Origin: CAILZL01 sp963791615
Lineage (GTDB): Bacteria; Pseudomonadota; Gammaproteobacteria; Steroidobacterales; Steroidobacteraceae
DNA length: 64,000 bases
NCBI GenBank assembly: GCA_963791615.1
Contig: CAWBTE010000006.1
Coordinates: forward strand, 310,001 to 374,000
Reading direction: 5' to 3'
Notes under the pieces: generated by a model
The model's database searches: none
What the model was told of the DNA's origin: nothing
The model's input: the letters and a program-made list of their open reading frames with translations, nothing else
Shown: positions 16,592 through 25,814 of the stretch, piece after piece
Position numbering within the stretch: position 1 is the stretch's first letter
Layout of the letters: each line of letters opens with the position of its first letter
Translations under genes and position numbers: made by a program

Positions 16592-17947
16592 TCAGACCTT
16601 TTGCCGATACGTGGTGCGCGCAACTTCGCTGTAGGGCGAGACTTGTACCGTAGCGCGCAGTTTAGGGAAACCCAGATCCGCATCCGGGGCAGTACCCGGC
16701 CCCGGATGCTCACCCCAGGTCACCGTCACTTCAGTACCGGGCTGCGCATATTGGTTGTTCACCAGCGCCAACGACAGAATCGTGCCGGCAGGATCAATGA
16801 ACGCCGTGTAGAACGTCATGCCAGCCAGGGCTGTACCCGCTTCAACACGATAGCGCGCGTAGCTCAGAATGAAATCATGGTCGGCACCAAATACCTTTTT
16901 CACGTCATCAGGATTGAATACCAGCGTGACCTTGGTGCGTGGCACATTGTCCCTGGCTTTTTCGAGCGCTTCGCGACCGATGAAATCGTGATTGAAGGAA
17001 ATTGATTTACCGTAGCCCAGTTCATACGGCGACACGTAATAGTCTTCGATGTTGTCGGAATAGTAGCTGCCGTGCAGGCCGCGCATGCCTTCAAATGAAT
17101 ACAGGCTGATGAAGCGACGATAGTCTTCCAGTTCCGGCGCGGTGTAGAGCGCAGGGGTGGGCGTGGGAATCCAGCCACTCTCGATACCGTTGGTGTAATA
17201 GGCCTTGCCACCGATGTGGATGATGCCGGAAGGTTCACCCGCCTTGAGCAGCGCTTCTTTTACATAGGCTGCATCTTTCCATTCACCGATGAATTCGTAA
17301 CCGGGTGTGCCGGCCATGCCGTGACGGAAAGCGCGAAAGTTTCTGCCGTCCAGTGAAACCGGAGTTGAGTGGAAAAACTTGGTCTTGGGCAGCGGGCCGC
17401 CAAAGCAACGGTCCACCACGTCAAGTGCATTCGGGCCCTGAATCTGGTAACGGAACAGCACCGGGTCGCCGCCCTTGCGATTGGACGAATCGGGATCGAT
17501 GGCGAAGGCAACGTCGTACTTGCCCTTGATGCCGTGGTAACGCACCCAGTTCTGGGCAGCGGGCACGCCGCTCAGGTTGTACTTCTCCGGATCGCTACGC
17601 ATCAGAATGCCGTCGGTGAGGATCAGGCCCTGCTGCGTGACCGGAATGAATTGCTTGGCCTGGCCGAGCACAAACAACTCGTAGTCATTGGCGCTGACAT
17701 CCTTGAGCAGGCGGGTGGCATCCGGGCCTTCGATGAACAGATCCGACATGTGATGCGAGAGATCGGAGAACGCCGCGCTCTTGCTGTACGCCGCCTGTTC
17801 CTGACGCCAGCCGGCGTATTCCGGCTGAATGACAGGCACGGTTGCCGCTTTGGAGTTCGGCTTCCACATCAACTTCATCGGCGAGCCTGCTGTCTCGATG
17901 GCTTCCTGCAGGTTCGGTGGTGCCATAGGCTTGCTGTCTGCTGTCAT
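16592..17947 (-). CDS. ligM: Tetrahydrofolate-dependent aryl O-demethylase, LigM/DesA type (GcvT fold)
   Basis: Transfers the methyl of a methoxy-aromatic acid (vanillate, 3-O-methylgallate or syringate) to tetrahydrofolate. The 451-residue protein has the aminomethyltransferase (GcvT) fold. It resembles LigM of Sphingobium SYK-6 through HHMSDLFIEGPDA, RYQIQGPNA, FRHGMAGTPGYE, and AYYTNGIESGWIPTP followed by SNIEDYYVSPYELGYG. The ATG at 17947 is chosen because AGGGGAT precedes it; the same frame continues 33 codons upstream without conserved residues. It faces the MetE-like gene across a shared promoter region. MetF, FolD, PurU and formate dehydrogenase in the same locus provide the complete oxidation of the methyl group. 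Confidence 0.9.
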   Translation of the reverse strand: MTADSKPMAPPNLQEAIETAGSPMKLMWKPNSKAATVPVIQPEYAGWRQEQAAYSKSAAFSDLSHHMSDLFIEGPDATRLLKDVSANDYELFVLGQAKQFIPVTQQGLILTDGILMRSDPEKYNLSGVPAAQNWVRYHGIKGKYDVAFAIDPDSSNRKGGDPVLFRYQIQGPNALDVVDRCFGGPLPKTKFFHSTPVSLDGRNFRAFRHGMAGTPGYEFIGEWKDAAYVKEALLKAGEPSGIIHIGGKAYYTNGIESGWIPTPTPALYTAPELEDYRRFISLYSFEGMRGLHGSYYSDNIEDYYVSPYELGYGKSISFNHDFIGREALEKARDNVPRTKVTLVFNPDDVKKVFGADHDFILSYARYRVEAGTALAGMTFYTAFIDPAGTILSLALVNNQYAQPGTEVTVTWGEHPGPGTAPDADLGFPKLRATVQVSPYSEVARTTYRQKV

Positions 17948-18101
17948 GCTATCCCCTGAATACTGGTTCTGAACTTCAAGATCCGCATACCGGTCGCCGG
18001 GCTGCGGTTGTGCCCCGACTCGGGGACAATTCACTGTGCTTTCCATCGTAGCGCAGGTCAGTTCGGGGGACGTATCAGCAGAAATGATGGGAGCCTGACC
18101 A

Positions 18102-18141
18102 GGCTATTCCCGGAATCTATTTACCAGCAGGTATCCTGCTG
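18102..18141. promoter_or_regulatory. Shared motif and hairpin in the ligM / MetE-like divergent promoter region
   Basis: GGCT followed by ATTCCCGGAATCTATTT (18102-18122) recurs, with a one-base spacing change and few mismatches, upstream of metF at 25662-25684. Right behind it, CAGCAGG-TAT-CCTGCTG (18125-18141) is a perfect short palindrome. These are candidate operators for a regulator joining the two halves of the demethylation pathway, perhaps the LysR protein encoded at 24630. Confidence 0.45.
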
Positions 18142-18180
18142 CTTACAGTTCATGCAACAAAAAAGACAGGGGGGCTCAAA

Positions 18181-18222
18181 ATGAGCATGGTCACACCGCG
18201 TCCGGAACTCGAGTACTCATGA
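18181..18222 (+). CDS. Possible 13-codon leader peptide overlapping the MetE-like gene
   Basis: ATG at 18181 follows a strong AGGGGGG site and reads MSMVTPRPELEYS. Its TGA overlaps the ATG of the MetE-like gene in the sequence ATGA. The main gene has no ribosome site of its own, so it may depend on coupled translation. Alternatively a one-base sequencing error separates the true N-terminus from the rest of the gene. Confidence 0.4.
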   Translation: MSMVTPRPELEYS

Positions 18223-19262
18223 CCCAGCGCGAACAGCTATGCGTGCATCTGGCGGGCAGTGTGCCGCTGCTTGATGCTGAGGCCGTGTTTCGTACGGTAT
18301 GCGCTGCCCTCGGCCCTTACCTGCGACGCCTTCCCGATGGTGAAACCGGCGCCCGGCGTCGCTGGGCCGGCATGCTGGGCGAGATTCTTGGCCGGCATCA
18401 GTCCTTCGAGCCCGATCCGGATGAACCGCCATTCGTGATAAAGCTGGCCAGTGGCAAGACTTATCGCGAAATACACCGCCTGCGTATCCGTCCCGGTATC
18501 GACCCACAGTCGATCCGCTTCGAGACCGGCTATGCCGCGATGGCGATCGACTCGTTTGCGATATTCGATCGCTTGCAGCATGACGGCGTGATTCCGCAGC
18601 ACATCAAGTTTCAGATTTCAATCCCAAGTCCGTTGGCGCCCGCATACAACTACATTTCGCGCCCGCACCGCGACGCCTTCCTGAATATCTTCACTGATCA
18701 TCTCATCGATGAAGTCCGCCAGATCGCCATGGCGCTGCCCAATGAGCGTGTTGCAATCCAATGGGATGTGCTGCAGGAAATCCTGGTATGGGAAGGCTAT
18801 TTTCCAGACCGCGCGGACAACTACAAAACGCAGATTGCTGAAGTCCTTGGCAAGATCGGCGAGGCCGTGCCGCAGCCGATCGAACTGGGTTATCACCTGT
18901 GTTACGGCAGCGCGCAGAACGAACAGCTGGTGCAGCCACGCGATGCCGGCAGCATCGTGGAGATCATGCGCGAGATACGCAAACACGTACGACGTCCGAT
19001 CCAGTACTTTCATTTTCCTGTGCCGAAGCAAGGCATCGACGCGGATTTCTGGCGTCCATTTACCACGCTCTCCCTGCCAAAAGGCACCGAGCTGTATGCC
19101 GGGCTGCTCCACATGAATGACGAGGACAACCGGAAACGTCTCGAGCTGGTGCGTCAGTCCATACCGGTGACCGGCGTAGCGTCCGAGTGCGGCTGGGGGC
19201 GCTGCGAGCCCGCGCACGTCGACGCGCTGCTTGAAACCACCCGCAAGCTGGTCGCTGCATGA
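18219..19262 (+). CDS. Compact MetE-like (UROD/MetE superfamily) zinc methyltransferase
   Basis: A 347-residue TIM-barrel protein of the cobalamin-independent methionine synthase superfamily, lacking the N-terminal half of E. coli-type MetE. The expected zinc ligands are visible: GYHLCYG gives the HxC pair (His about 226, Cys about 228), and ASECGWGRC near the end supplies the late Cys (about 324). QWDVLQE near residue 182 would fit the active-site acidic patch. It is divergent from ligM. Inferred role: moving methyl groups from the LigM product or a related donor to a thiol such as homocysteine. Neither donor nor acceptor can be read from sequence. It could also be a methyl-donor demethylase. 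Confidence 0.7.
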   Translation: MTQREQLCVHLAGSVPLLDAEAVFRTVCAALGPYLRRLPDGETGARRRWAGMLGEILGRHQSFEPDPDEPPFVIKLASGKTYREIHRLRIRPGIDPQSIRFETGYAAMAIDSFAIFDRLQHDGVIPQHIKFQISIPSPLAPAYNYISRPHRDAFLNIFTDHLIDEVRQIAMALPNERVAIQWDVLQEILVWEGYFPDRADNYKTQIAEVLGKIGEAVPQPIELGYHLCYGSAQNEQLVQPRDAGSIVEIMREIRKHVRRPIQYFHFPVPKQGIDADFWRPFTTLSLPKGTELYAGLLHMNDEDNRKRLELVRQSIPVTGVASECGWGRCEPAHVDALLETTRKLVAA

Positions 19263-19387
19263 GCGGCTTGCATCCTTTACTTCTTATAGCTCCTGCGGCT
19301 GAATTTATTCAGTCCGCACACGGATGTGCCTCATTATTCGATCATTACTGTTCTAAATCGTAAACACTGTTTGCAAGGGGATGTTTC

Positions 19388-21781
19388 ATGAAGAAATGTG
19401 TTGTGAAGAACTTTGTTAAGGCCGAAAAGGCGTTGCTGATCGGAGGATGCCTGACGGCATTGCTGCCGACACACGCGGTATTTGCGCAGTCTGCAACCGG
19501 GAGCGTCAGCGTTCTTGAAGAAATCGTGGTCACTGCGCAAAGGCGCCAGGAAAACATGCAGGACGTGCCGATCGCCGTCACTGCTATCTGCCGGTGATGA
19601 CTCTGGAAAATACAGGCATCGCCGACACATTTGACCTGAAGGCCGTCGCTCCCGGCCTGAACTTCAGCACCGCGCTCGGTGGCATCGGTCTGCCGCGCAT
19701 TCGCGGCGTGGGCTCCACAGGCCAGGGACCGGGCATCGAAAACCCAGTGGCGACCTATATCGATGGCGTATACATCGGCTCATCCACCGGCGCGATAAAC
19801 TCGCTGAGCGACATTGAACAGGTGGCAGTGCTCAAGGGCCCGCAGGGCACCTTGTTCGGCCGCAACGCCACCGGTGGTTTGATCCAGATCACCACCAAGA
19901 AACCCAGCCATGACTTTTCAGGCGACATGCAAGCCACTGTGCGGCAACTATGGCACCACGGCGGCAGCGTCTATCTGACCGGCGGCCTGAGCGACACCGT
20001 CGCGGCCAGCGTGGCTTCAAGTACGAGGATCGCAGCCGATGGCTTCGGTATCAACACCAAGACCGGCAACGAGATCATGACCCAGGAGTCATACAGCGGC
20101 CGCGCCAAACTGCTGTGGGAACCCGGTGACAACACCACGGTTACCTTGTCGGGCGATGTGTCGCATACCGAAGCAGTCAACCCGGCCTTCCGCCCCCTGA
20201 CCCGCAACGTACGCGGCAATTTCGCTTCCGGCGGCGAACGCGATATCGACTGCGATGTCGATCCGGCGCTGGACTCCGATCAGAAAGGCGGCAGCCTGGA
20301 GATCCGCCACGACTTCGGTGGCGTGGAACTGATGAGCCTGTACCGCCTATCGCAAGATGGAGATGTATGCTTGTTCGATCCGGATGGCACCACCGAAGAT
20401 GAATGGATGGGCGTGCCCATCGCCAAGCATCCAACTCCCGTGCTGGGCACCCAGCATGGTTTCGTGAATCGAGAACAACCAGATCGACAAGCAGTTCACG
20501 CAGGAGATCCAGCTGCTGTCCACCGGCGATGGCGCCTTCAAGTGGGTGGTGGGCGCGTTCTACATGGACGGCGATAGCGAATATAATCCGGCCCGCTCCA
20601 TTAACGCTTCCACGGGTGCCCTGCAATCGGCTACACGGACGTGCTCGCCACACAGACGCTGCAGTCGCTGGCTGGCTTTGCCCAGGGCACTTACAGCTTC
20701 GGCGACGCGACCAACCTGACCGCAGGCATGCGTTATACGCAGGACAAGCGCGAAGCCGCGGGCAATCGCAGGCCTACAGCGCCGCGACGGGACAACCCAT
20801 TTCACCACAACCTCAGACCGCTGGCTGGGCGTTCATGGAACAGTATGAAGATACGTTCCCGAAGACCACCTGGCGGTTGTCGCTGGATCATCGCTTCTCG
20901 CATGAAGTCATGACGTATGCCAGCTACAACCGCGGCTTCCGCAGCGCGGCCTTCGTCGTGCCGAACATCTGGGTAATGCAATACGCCTGCCACGTCGACG
21001 ATCACAAGGTGCTCAAGCCAGAAATCGTCGATGCCTATGAAGTGGGCTTGAAGTCTGACCTGCTCGACCGACGGCTGCGCATGAACATGCTGCCGGTTAC
21101 TACTACGACCAGCAAAACATCCAGGTGATGCAGATCGTCAGCGGCATCCAGACCATCTACAACGCCGATGGCGCGAGAAATCTATGGTGTGGATGCCGAT
21201 CTGACTGCGGCTGGTGACCGAACAACTTCACCTTGACCAGCCGGCATCAACTACACCCATGGGCGATACACGGACTTCAAGACTGCCTCGATCGCTGTGC
21301 CGCGCGGCACCAGTACCGTGGATAGCAGTGGTGCCACGCTAAGTTGCCCCACTGTCACTCGCCATTCCCGTTCCTCCTAATGCTGGTGCGGCGCTTCGTA
21401 TGCTCAGCAAGGCGGCAACTGTCTGCTCACCGGCGATGCCAGCGGCAAGGCGCTGCAGAACGTGCCGGAATGGACCGCCAATCTCGGCTTGGGTTACGAC
21501 ATCCCCACGTCCGTGGGTGCGTTCACGCTGACCGCCAATTACTACTACAACGATGGCTGGGCTGCCGATCCGGACGGTCGCCGGCAGCAGGAGCTTCGTA
21601 CAGTCTGCTCGATGCTTCGATCCTGTGGAAATCGCCCAGCGACACCTTCAGCATCAGAGCTTGGGGCAAGAACCTGACCGATGAGTTCTACTTCCAGCAG
21701 CTGGGGGCGAGCAACTTCAGTGACAATGGCGTACAGGCCGCGCCACGCACTTATGGCGTAACCTTCGGCGTTCATTTCTGA
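19388..21781 (+). pseudogene. TonB-dependent receptor broken by many frameshifts
   Basis: A signal peptide (MKKCVVKNFVKAEKALLIGG), a plug domain (EEIVVTAQRRQENMQDVPIAVTA, then VAVLKGPQGTLFGRNATGGLI) and a barrel ending APRTYGVTFGVHF can be followed along the whole region, but only by changing frame at least nine times. The first change is near 19590 and others fall near 20470, 20635, 20770, 21090, 21180, 21240, 21400 and 21590. Conserved residues persist in every segment, so either decay is recent or the base calls are poor here. No STN domain. The GH3 gene follows, suggesting a receptor/glucosidase pair for an aryl glucoside. Confidence 0.85.
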
Positions 21782-21890
21782 TGTCGAGTGTGCCCCCGCG
21801 TAACCCGCAGGGGCACTGCCCTGACCATTCAATGGGGGTTGGGCTAGCAACCGGAAAACTAATGTCTGGTATAGCGATGCGATCTCTTGT

Positions 21891-21913
21891 GTAGGGGACC
21901 GTGAGCCGCCCTC
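21891..21913 (+). repeat. Single degenerate GTAG REP unit
   Basis: GTAGGGGACCGTGAGCCGCC resembles the left unit at 10612 but its left arm is damaged and no partner faces it. It lies between the broken receptor and the GH3 gene. Confidence 0.45.
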
Positions 21914-22132
21914 TTGCGATCGCCGCCACCTCACGTCAGATGTCATTGGTTGTCGGGTTAATAGCAAGCGCCGCGACCCTGTTTGATCAGCTTGGGCTCG
22001 TCCAGAGAAATAAAATGCATTTCATATTGAGACGATTTTTTGCGGTTGCCGTTTCCTTGTTGCTGACGACTGAGCGCATACGCTCAGTCCAATGTTGTCT
22101 ACAAAAACCCAACGGCATCGGTAGCCGAACGT

Positions 22133-24391
22133 GTGCAGGACCTGCTCGCGCGCATGACGCTGGAAGAGAAAGTCGCGCAGATGCGTTCACTGTGGTTCGG
22201 CAAGGCGAACATTCTCAACGCGGATGGGACGTTCTCTGCTGACAAGGCGCGCAGCGCATTGACCAACGGCATCGGACAGGTCGGTCGGCCATCCGACTTC
22301 ATGGGCAGTCCACGCTTTGTAAAAGAACGCTTTCGTAGCGTGGAAGAGACCGTTTCCTTTGTGAATGCGACGCAGAAATTTCTTGTTGAACAAACCCGCC
22401 TGGGTATTCCGGCGCTGTTCCATGACGAGACGGCACACGGCTATATGGCCAGTGATGCAACAATCTTCCCGATCCCGACAGCACTCGGCAGCACCTGGGA
22501 CACGGAACTCGTCGAACAGGTTTTTGCCGTGACCGGACGCGAAGCACGCCTGCGTGGCGCCACGGTCGCACTGAGCCCTGTCATCGACCTGCTGCGCGAA
22601 CCTCGCTGGGGACGTACGGAAGAGTTCTTCGGCGAAGATCCCTATCTGGTCGCACAAATGGGCATCGCCGCTGTGCGTGGCCAACAGGGCCGCTCACGAC
22701 CGCTGGGCAAGGACAACATCTTCGTTACCCTGAAGCATTACATTCATGGCTCACCACAAGGCGGACTGAATATTGCGCCGGCTGATATCAGTGAACGCAC
22801 CTTGCGCGAGACCTATCTGGTCCCGTTCGCTGAAGTCATCAAGGCCACCGATCCGGCCATCATCATGCCCTCATATAACGAAGTCGGCGGCATACCTGCA
22901 CATGCGAGCATCGAGCTGCTGCAAAAGACCGGGCGTGAACGCCTCGGCTTCAAAGGCCCCTACTTCAGCGACTATAACGGCATCACCAATCTGGTTACGC
23001 AGCATAAAGTTGCCGCGAACAATGACGACGCTGCCATCATGGCGCTGGCCGCCGGCATTGATGCGGAGCTGCCCGATGGTCGGGCGTATGCACGACTTCC
23101 GGAGCTGGTGCGCAGTGGCCGTATATCGGAAACGCAGATCGACGCAGCGGTAGCCCGCATTCTCACGTTGAAGTTTGAAGCTGGGCTATTTGAGCGACCC
23201 TACAGCGATACACGTCGTGCTGCACGCGAGACCAACACGGCAGCCGGCATTCAGCTGGCCCGCAAGGCTGCACAGAAATCGCTGATCCTGCTGAAGAATG
23301 ACGGCGTACTGCCGCTGGATCCAAAAGCCAGGACCAGGGTCGCCGTGATCGGCCCCAATGCAGTCGAGCCCTTATTCGGTGGTTACTCCGGAGAGAACCA
23401 CAAGGCCGTTGGCGTACTGGCCGGCTTGAAGGCAGCAGGATCAAACCTCTCCATTGAACATGCAGACGGCGTATGGATTACGCCTGCGTATGACGGCGAC
23501 GCATCGCATGCACCGCTGATGCAAGTGCCGCAGGCGGACAACGATGCACGCATCGCCGAAGCGGTGAAAGTCGCCGCGCGCTCCGACGTGGTGGTGCTGG
23601 TGATTGGCGATAACCCGACGGTCACGCGCGAAGCACTGACCATCACCCGCCCCGCAGGCCCGCTGGTATTGCCGGGTGATCGCAACACACTCGATCTGTA
23701 CGGCGATCAGAACAAGCTGGTCGAAGCCATGATTGCCACTGGCAAACCTGTCATTGCACTACTACTCAACGGCCGACCGCTGGCCACCACACGGCTTGCA
23801 GAAAAAGCGAATGCGCTACTGGAAGGCTGGTATCTCGGTCAGGAAGGCGGTAATGCTTTCGCCGATGTGTTGTTCGGCAAGGTGAACCCGGGTGGCAAGT
23901 TGCCGGTGTCGATTCCCCGTTCGACTGGTGATTTGCCGATCTTCTACAACCGTCATCCGTCAGCGGACGTGCATGCCTACATTGAAGGCAAGCGCGAACC
24001 GCTGTTCGTATTCGGTCACGGCTTGAGCTATACGACATTCGACACGTCGGCGCCACGTCTGTCCAGAACACAGATTGGTATTGGTGATAGCGTCACCGTA
24101 GAAACAGATGTAACCAACACGGGAAAGGTTGCGGGCGATGAAGTCGTGCAGCTGTATGTGCGCGATGACGTCAGTTCAGCGCCGCGGCCAATCCTTGAAC
24201 TGAAAGGATTCCAGCGCGTCACACTGCAACCCGGTGAACGTCGTACCGTGCAGTTTCAACTGACACCGGAAGCACTGGCGTTCTGGAACATCAACATGCA
24301 GTGGGTGGTGGAGCCAGGAACATTCACCATCTCTGTCGGCAACAGCTCGGCTGCACTGAAGTCCACCAGGCTGACCATCGCCGGAACATAG
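22133..24391 (+). CDS. GH3 family beta-glucosidase, signal peptide in another frame
   Basis: A 752-residue open frame from a GTG. Both GH3 domains and the C-terminal fibronectin-like domain are present: REPRWGRTEEFFGEDP, KHYIHG (about 201), the nucleophile in YFSDYNGI (Asp about 280), LLKNDGVLPL, and FGHGLSYTTFD near the end. Upstream, an ATG at 22015 reads MHFILRRFFAVAVSLLLT, a signal peptide, in a different frame. The current frame continues back as AYAQSNVVYKNP, a cleavage site and mature N-terminus. A one- or two-base indel near 22070 therefore separates them and the true gene is probably 22015-24391. Expected to act in the periplasm on aryl or oligosaccharide beta-glucosides. Confidence 0.9.
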   Translation: MQDLLARMTLEEKVAQMRSLWFGKANILNADGTFSADKARSALTNGIGQVGRPSDFMGSPRFVKERFRSVEETVSFVNATQKFLVEQTRLGIPALFHDETAHGYMASDATIFPIPTALGSTWDTELVEQVFAVTGREARLRGATVALSPVIDLLREPRWGRTEEFFGEDPYLVAQMGIAAVRGQQGRSRPLGKDNIFVTLKHYIHGSPQGGLNIAPADISERTLRETYLVPFAEVIKATDPAIIMPSYNEVGGIPAHASIELLQKTGRERLGFKGPYFSDYNGITNLVTQHKVAANNDDAAIMALAAGIDAELPDGRAYARLPELVRSGRISETQIDAAVARILTLKFEAGLFERPYSDTRRAARETNTAAGIQLARKAAQKSLILLKNDGVLPLDPKARTRVAVIGPNAVEPLFGGYSGENHKAVGVLAGLKAAGSNLSIEHADGVWITPAYDGDASHAPLMQVPQADNDARIAEAVKVAARSDVVVLVIGDNPTVTREALTITRPAGPLVLPGDRNTLDLYGDQNKLVEAMIATGKPVIALLLNGRPLATTRLAEKANALLEGWYLGQEGGNAFADVLFGKVNPGGKLPVSIPRSTGDLPIFYNRHPSADVHAYIEGKREPLFVFGHGLSYTTFDTSAPRLSRTQIGIGDSVTVETDVTNTGKVAGDEVVQLYVRDDVSSAPRPILELKGFQRVTLQPGERRTVQFQLTPEALAFWNINMQWVVEPGTFTISVGNSSAALKSTRLTIAGT

Positions 24392-24429
24392 GCATGCGGC
24401 TACCTCAGCTAAGAAATCTCTGATCTATT

Positions 24430-24538
24430 CCGTTCGCCCTGAGCTTGTCAAAGGGCTCCTCAATAAAAAAAACAAGCTATTTCCAGAACGTTTCGACAGG
24501 CTCAACGCGAACGGAGGAGTTAATCAGACCTTCCCTAA
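24430..24538. repeat. Interspersed imperfect palindrome, copy 1
   Basis: The left arm CCGTTCGCCCTGAGCTTGTC (24430) and the right arm TTCGACAGGCTCAACGCGAA (from 24491) pair around an A-rich centre. A tail, GGAGTTAATCAGACC, ends near 24538. The family also occurs at 30009 and 41426. Here it separates the GH3 and LysR genes. Confidence 0.7.
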
Positions 24539-24629
24539 ATCACGTTCGGCAATAAAAAGGGTATATTGACCGCAATAAACAGCCCGTGCGCCAGACCTTA
24601 CATGGCGACATCGCTTTGTATCTGGATTC

Positions 24630-25580
24630 ATGCGCCTAAACAAATTCGATCTGAACCTGCTGCTGGCACTGGAGGCATTGTTACGTGAGAGAAGCGTGAC
24701 ACGCGCCGCTGAGCGGTTGTTCGTGTCACAACCGGCCATGAGCGCAGCGCTCGCCAAGCTGCGTGATTATTTCAATGATCCCCTGCTGGTACGCGTTGGC
24801 CGCGATCTGGAATTGACGCCGCGCGGCCGATCATTGCGCGAACCGGTTCACCAGATGCTGCTCAACGCCCAGACTGTGCTGGGATCGCAGATCGCGTTCG
24901 ACGCCGCCACTGAGCGGCGCACTTTCACCCTGCTCAGTCCCGACTACATTTCGCCCTGGGTCATACCGGCAGTCTTGAGCCGTCTGGAGAAATGGGCTCC
25001 CGGCGTACGCATACAGGTGGAGCGTCCTTCGTCTTCCGGCTTTGCCAGCCTGGCACAGGGTGATGTGGATTTGCTGCTGGCCATCGACGCACCTGATTCG
25101 TTGTCGCTGCCGGCGTTGCCGGAATCGATGTGCAGCGCCTTTGTGGTGGGATTGCGCTACGTCTGCCTGATATCAGCCAATCATCCGGAGGTAAAGGATG
25201 AACTGACATCCGAGCAATTCCTGCGGCTGCCGCACATCATTGTGCGTCACACCCATCATCATTCGCTGCTGGAGGATACGGTTCAGGATCGCTTTGACAT
25301 GCAACTCGATGTCAGAGCCATGACCGAAAACGTGCTGGAACTACCGTTTCTGGTGCAGGACACACCGTTCCTGGCTGTGACCATGGAGCCGTTGGCGCGG
25401 CCATTGAGGCAATCAAAGACGCTACGAGTCCTGGAAATTCCCGAAGGCATCATGCCCACCAGCCGGCTGGACATGATGTGGCACCGGTCTTTTCAATCTG
25501 ACCCCAGCCACGCATGGATGCGCGGCATCATTCTCAACGAGTGCGCAGGCCGGCCCGTCAAGGACGTTGACATCTGGTAG
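24630..25580 (+). CDS. LysR-type transcriptional regulator (NodD-like N-terminus)
   Basis: A 316-residue regulator. The winged helix-turn-helix is in residues about 4-65 (LLALEALLRERSVTRAAERL, then SQPAMSAALAKLRDYFNDPLLVR). A periplasmic-binding-like effector domain follows. It lies between the GH3 gene and metF on the same strand and is the only dedicated regulator in the C1 block, so it is the leading candidate for sensing a methoxy-aromatic or aryl glucoside. Its likely targets are its own neighbours and the ligM/MetE-like promoter region. Confidence 0.92.
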   Translation: MRLNKFDLNLLLALEALLRERSVTRAAERLFVSQPAMSAALAKLRDYFNDPLLVRVGRDLELTPRGRSLREPVHQMLLNAQTVLGSQIAFDAATERRTFTLLSPDYISPWVIPAVLSRLEKWAPGVRIQVERPSSSGFASLAQGDVDLLLAIDAPDSLSLPALPESMCSAFVVGLRYVCLISANHPEVKDELTSEQFLRLPHIIVRHTHHHSLLEDTVQDRFDMQLDVRAMTENVLELPFLVQDTPFLAVTMEPLARPLRQSKTLRVLEIPEGIMPTSRLDMMWHRSFQSDPSHAWMRGIILNECAGRPVKDVDIW

Positions 25581-25661
25581 TGCCCGCGGCGCCGATTATT
25601 CGGCGGCTCGACACCAATCATGCCCCGCACGCATATCAACAACACTGATATGGGCTTCCCG

Positions 25662-25687
25662 GGCTCATTCCCGTAATCGATTTTCAG
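25662..25687. promoter_or_regulatory. Second copy of the GGCT-ATTCCCG motif, upstream of metF
   Basis: GGCTCATTCCCGTAATCGAT followed by TTTCAG matches the element at 18102-18122. In the aligned 18 bases from ATTCCCG onward, 15 are identical. It lies about 75 bases before the small open frame in front of metF. Confidence 0.4.
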
Positions 25688-25739
25688 GTCGCCCGACAGG
25701 TCAATACAGTACCGCCATCATCAAACACGGGGGTATTCC

Positions 25740-25814
25740 ATGACTGTCGTCAAAACATTTGCCATTTCCCGTTATGGCAAAGCACTGCAGATACGCAGCG
25801 GAGCATCGCTATGA
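25740..25814 (+). CDS. Possible 24-codon leader peptide overlapping metF
   Basis: ATG at 25740 follows CACGGGGGTATTCC and reads MTVVKTFAISRYGKALQIRS then GASL. Its TGA overlaps the metF ATG in ATGA. The arrangement repeats that before the MetE-like gene. The peptide also resembles the N-terminus of zinc-type alcohol dehydrogenase/quinone reductases, so it could be a gene remnant now serving as a leader. Confidence 0.4.
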   Translation: MTVVKTFAISRYGKALQIRSGASL

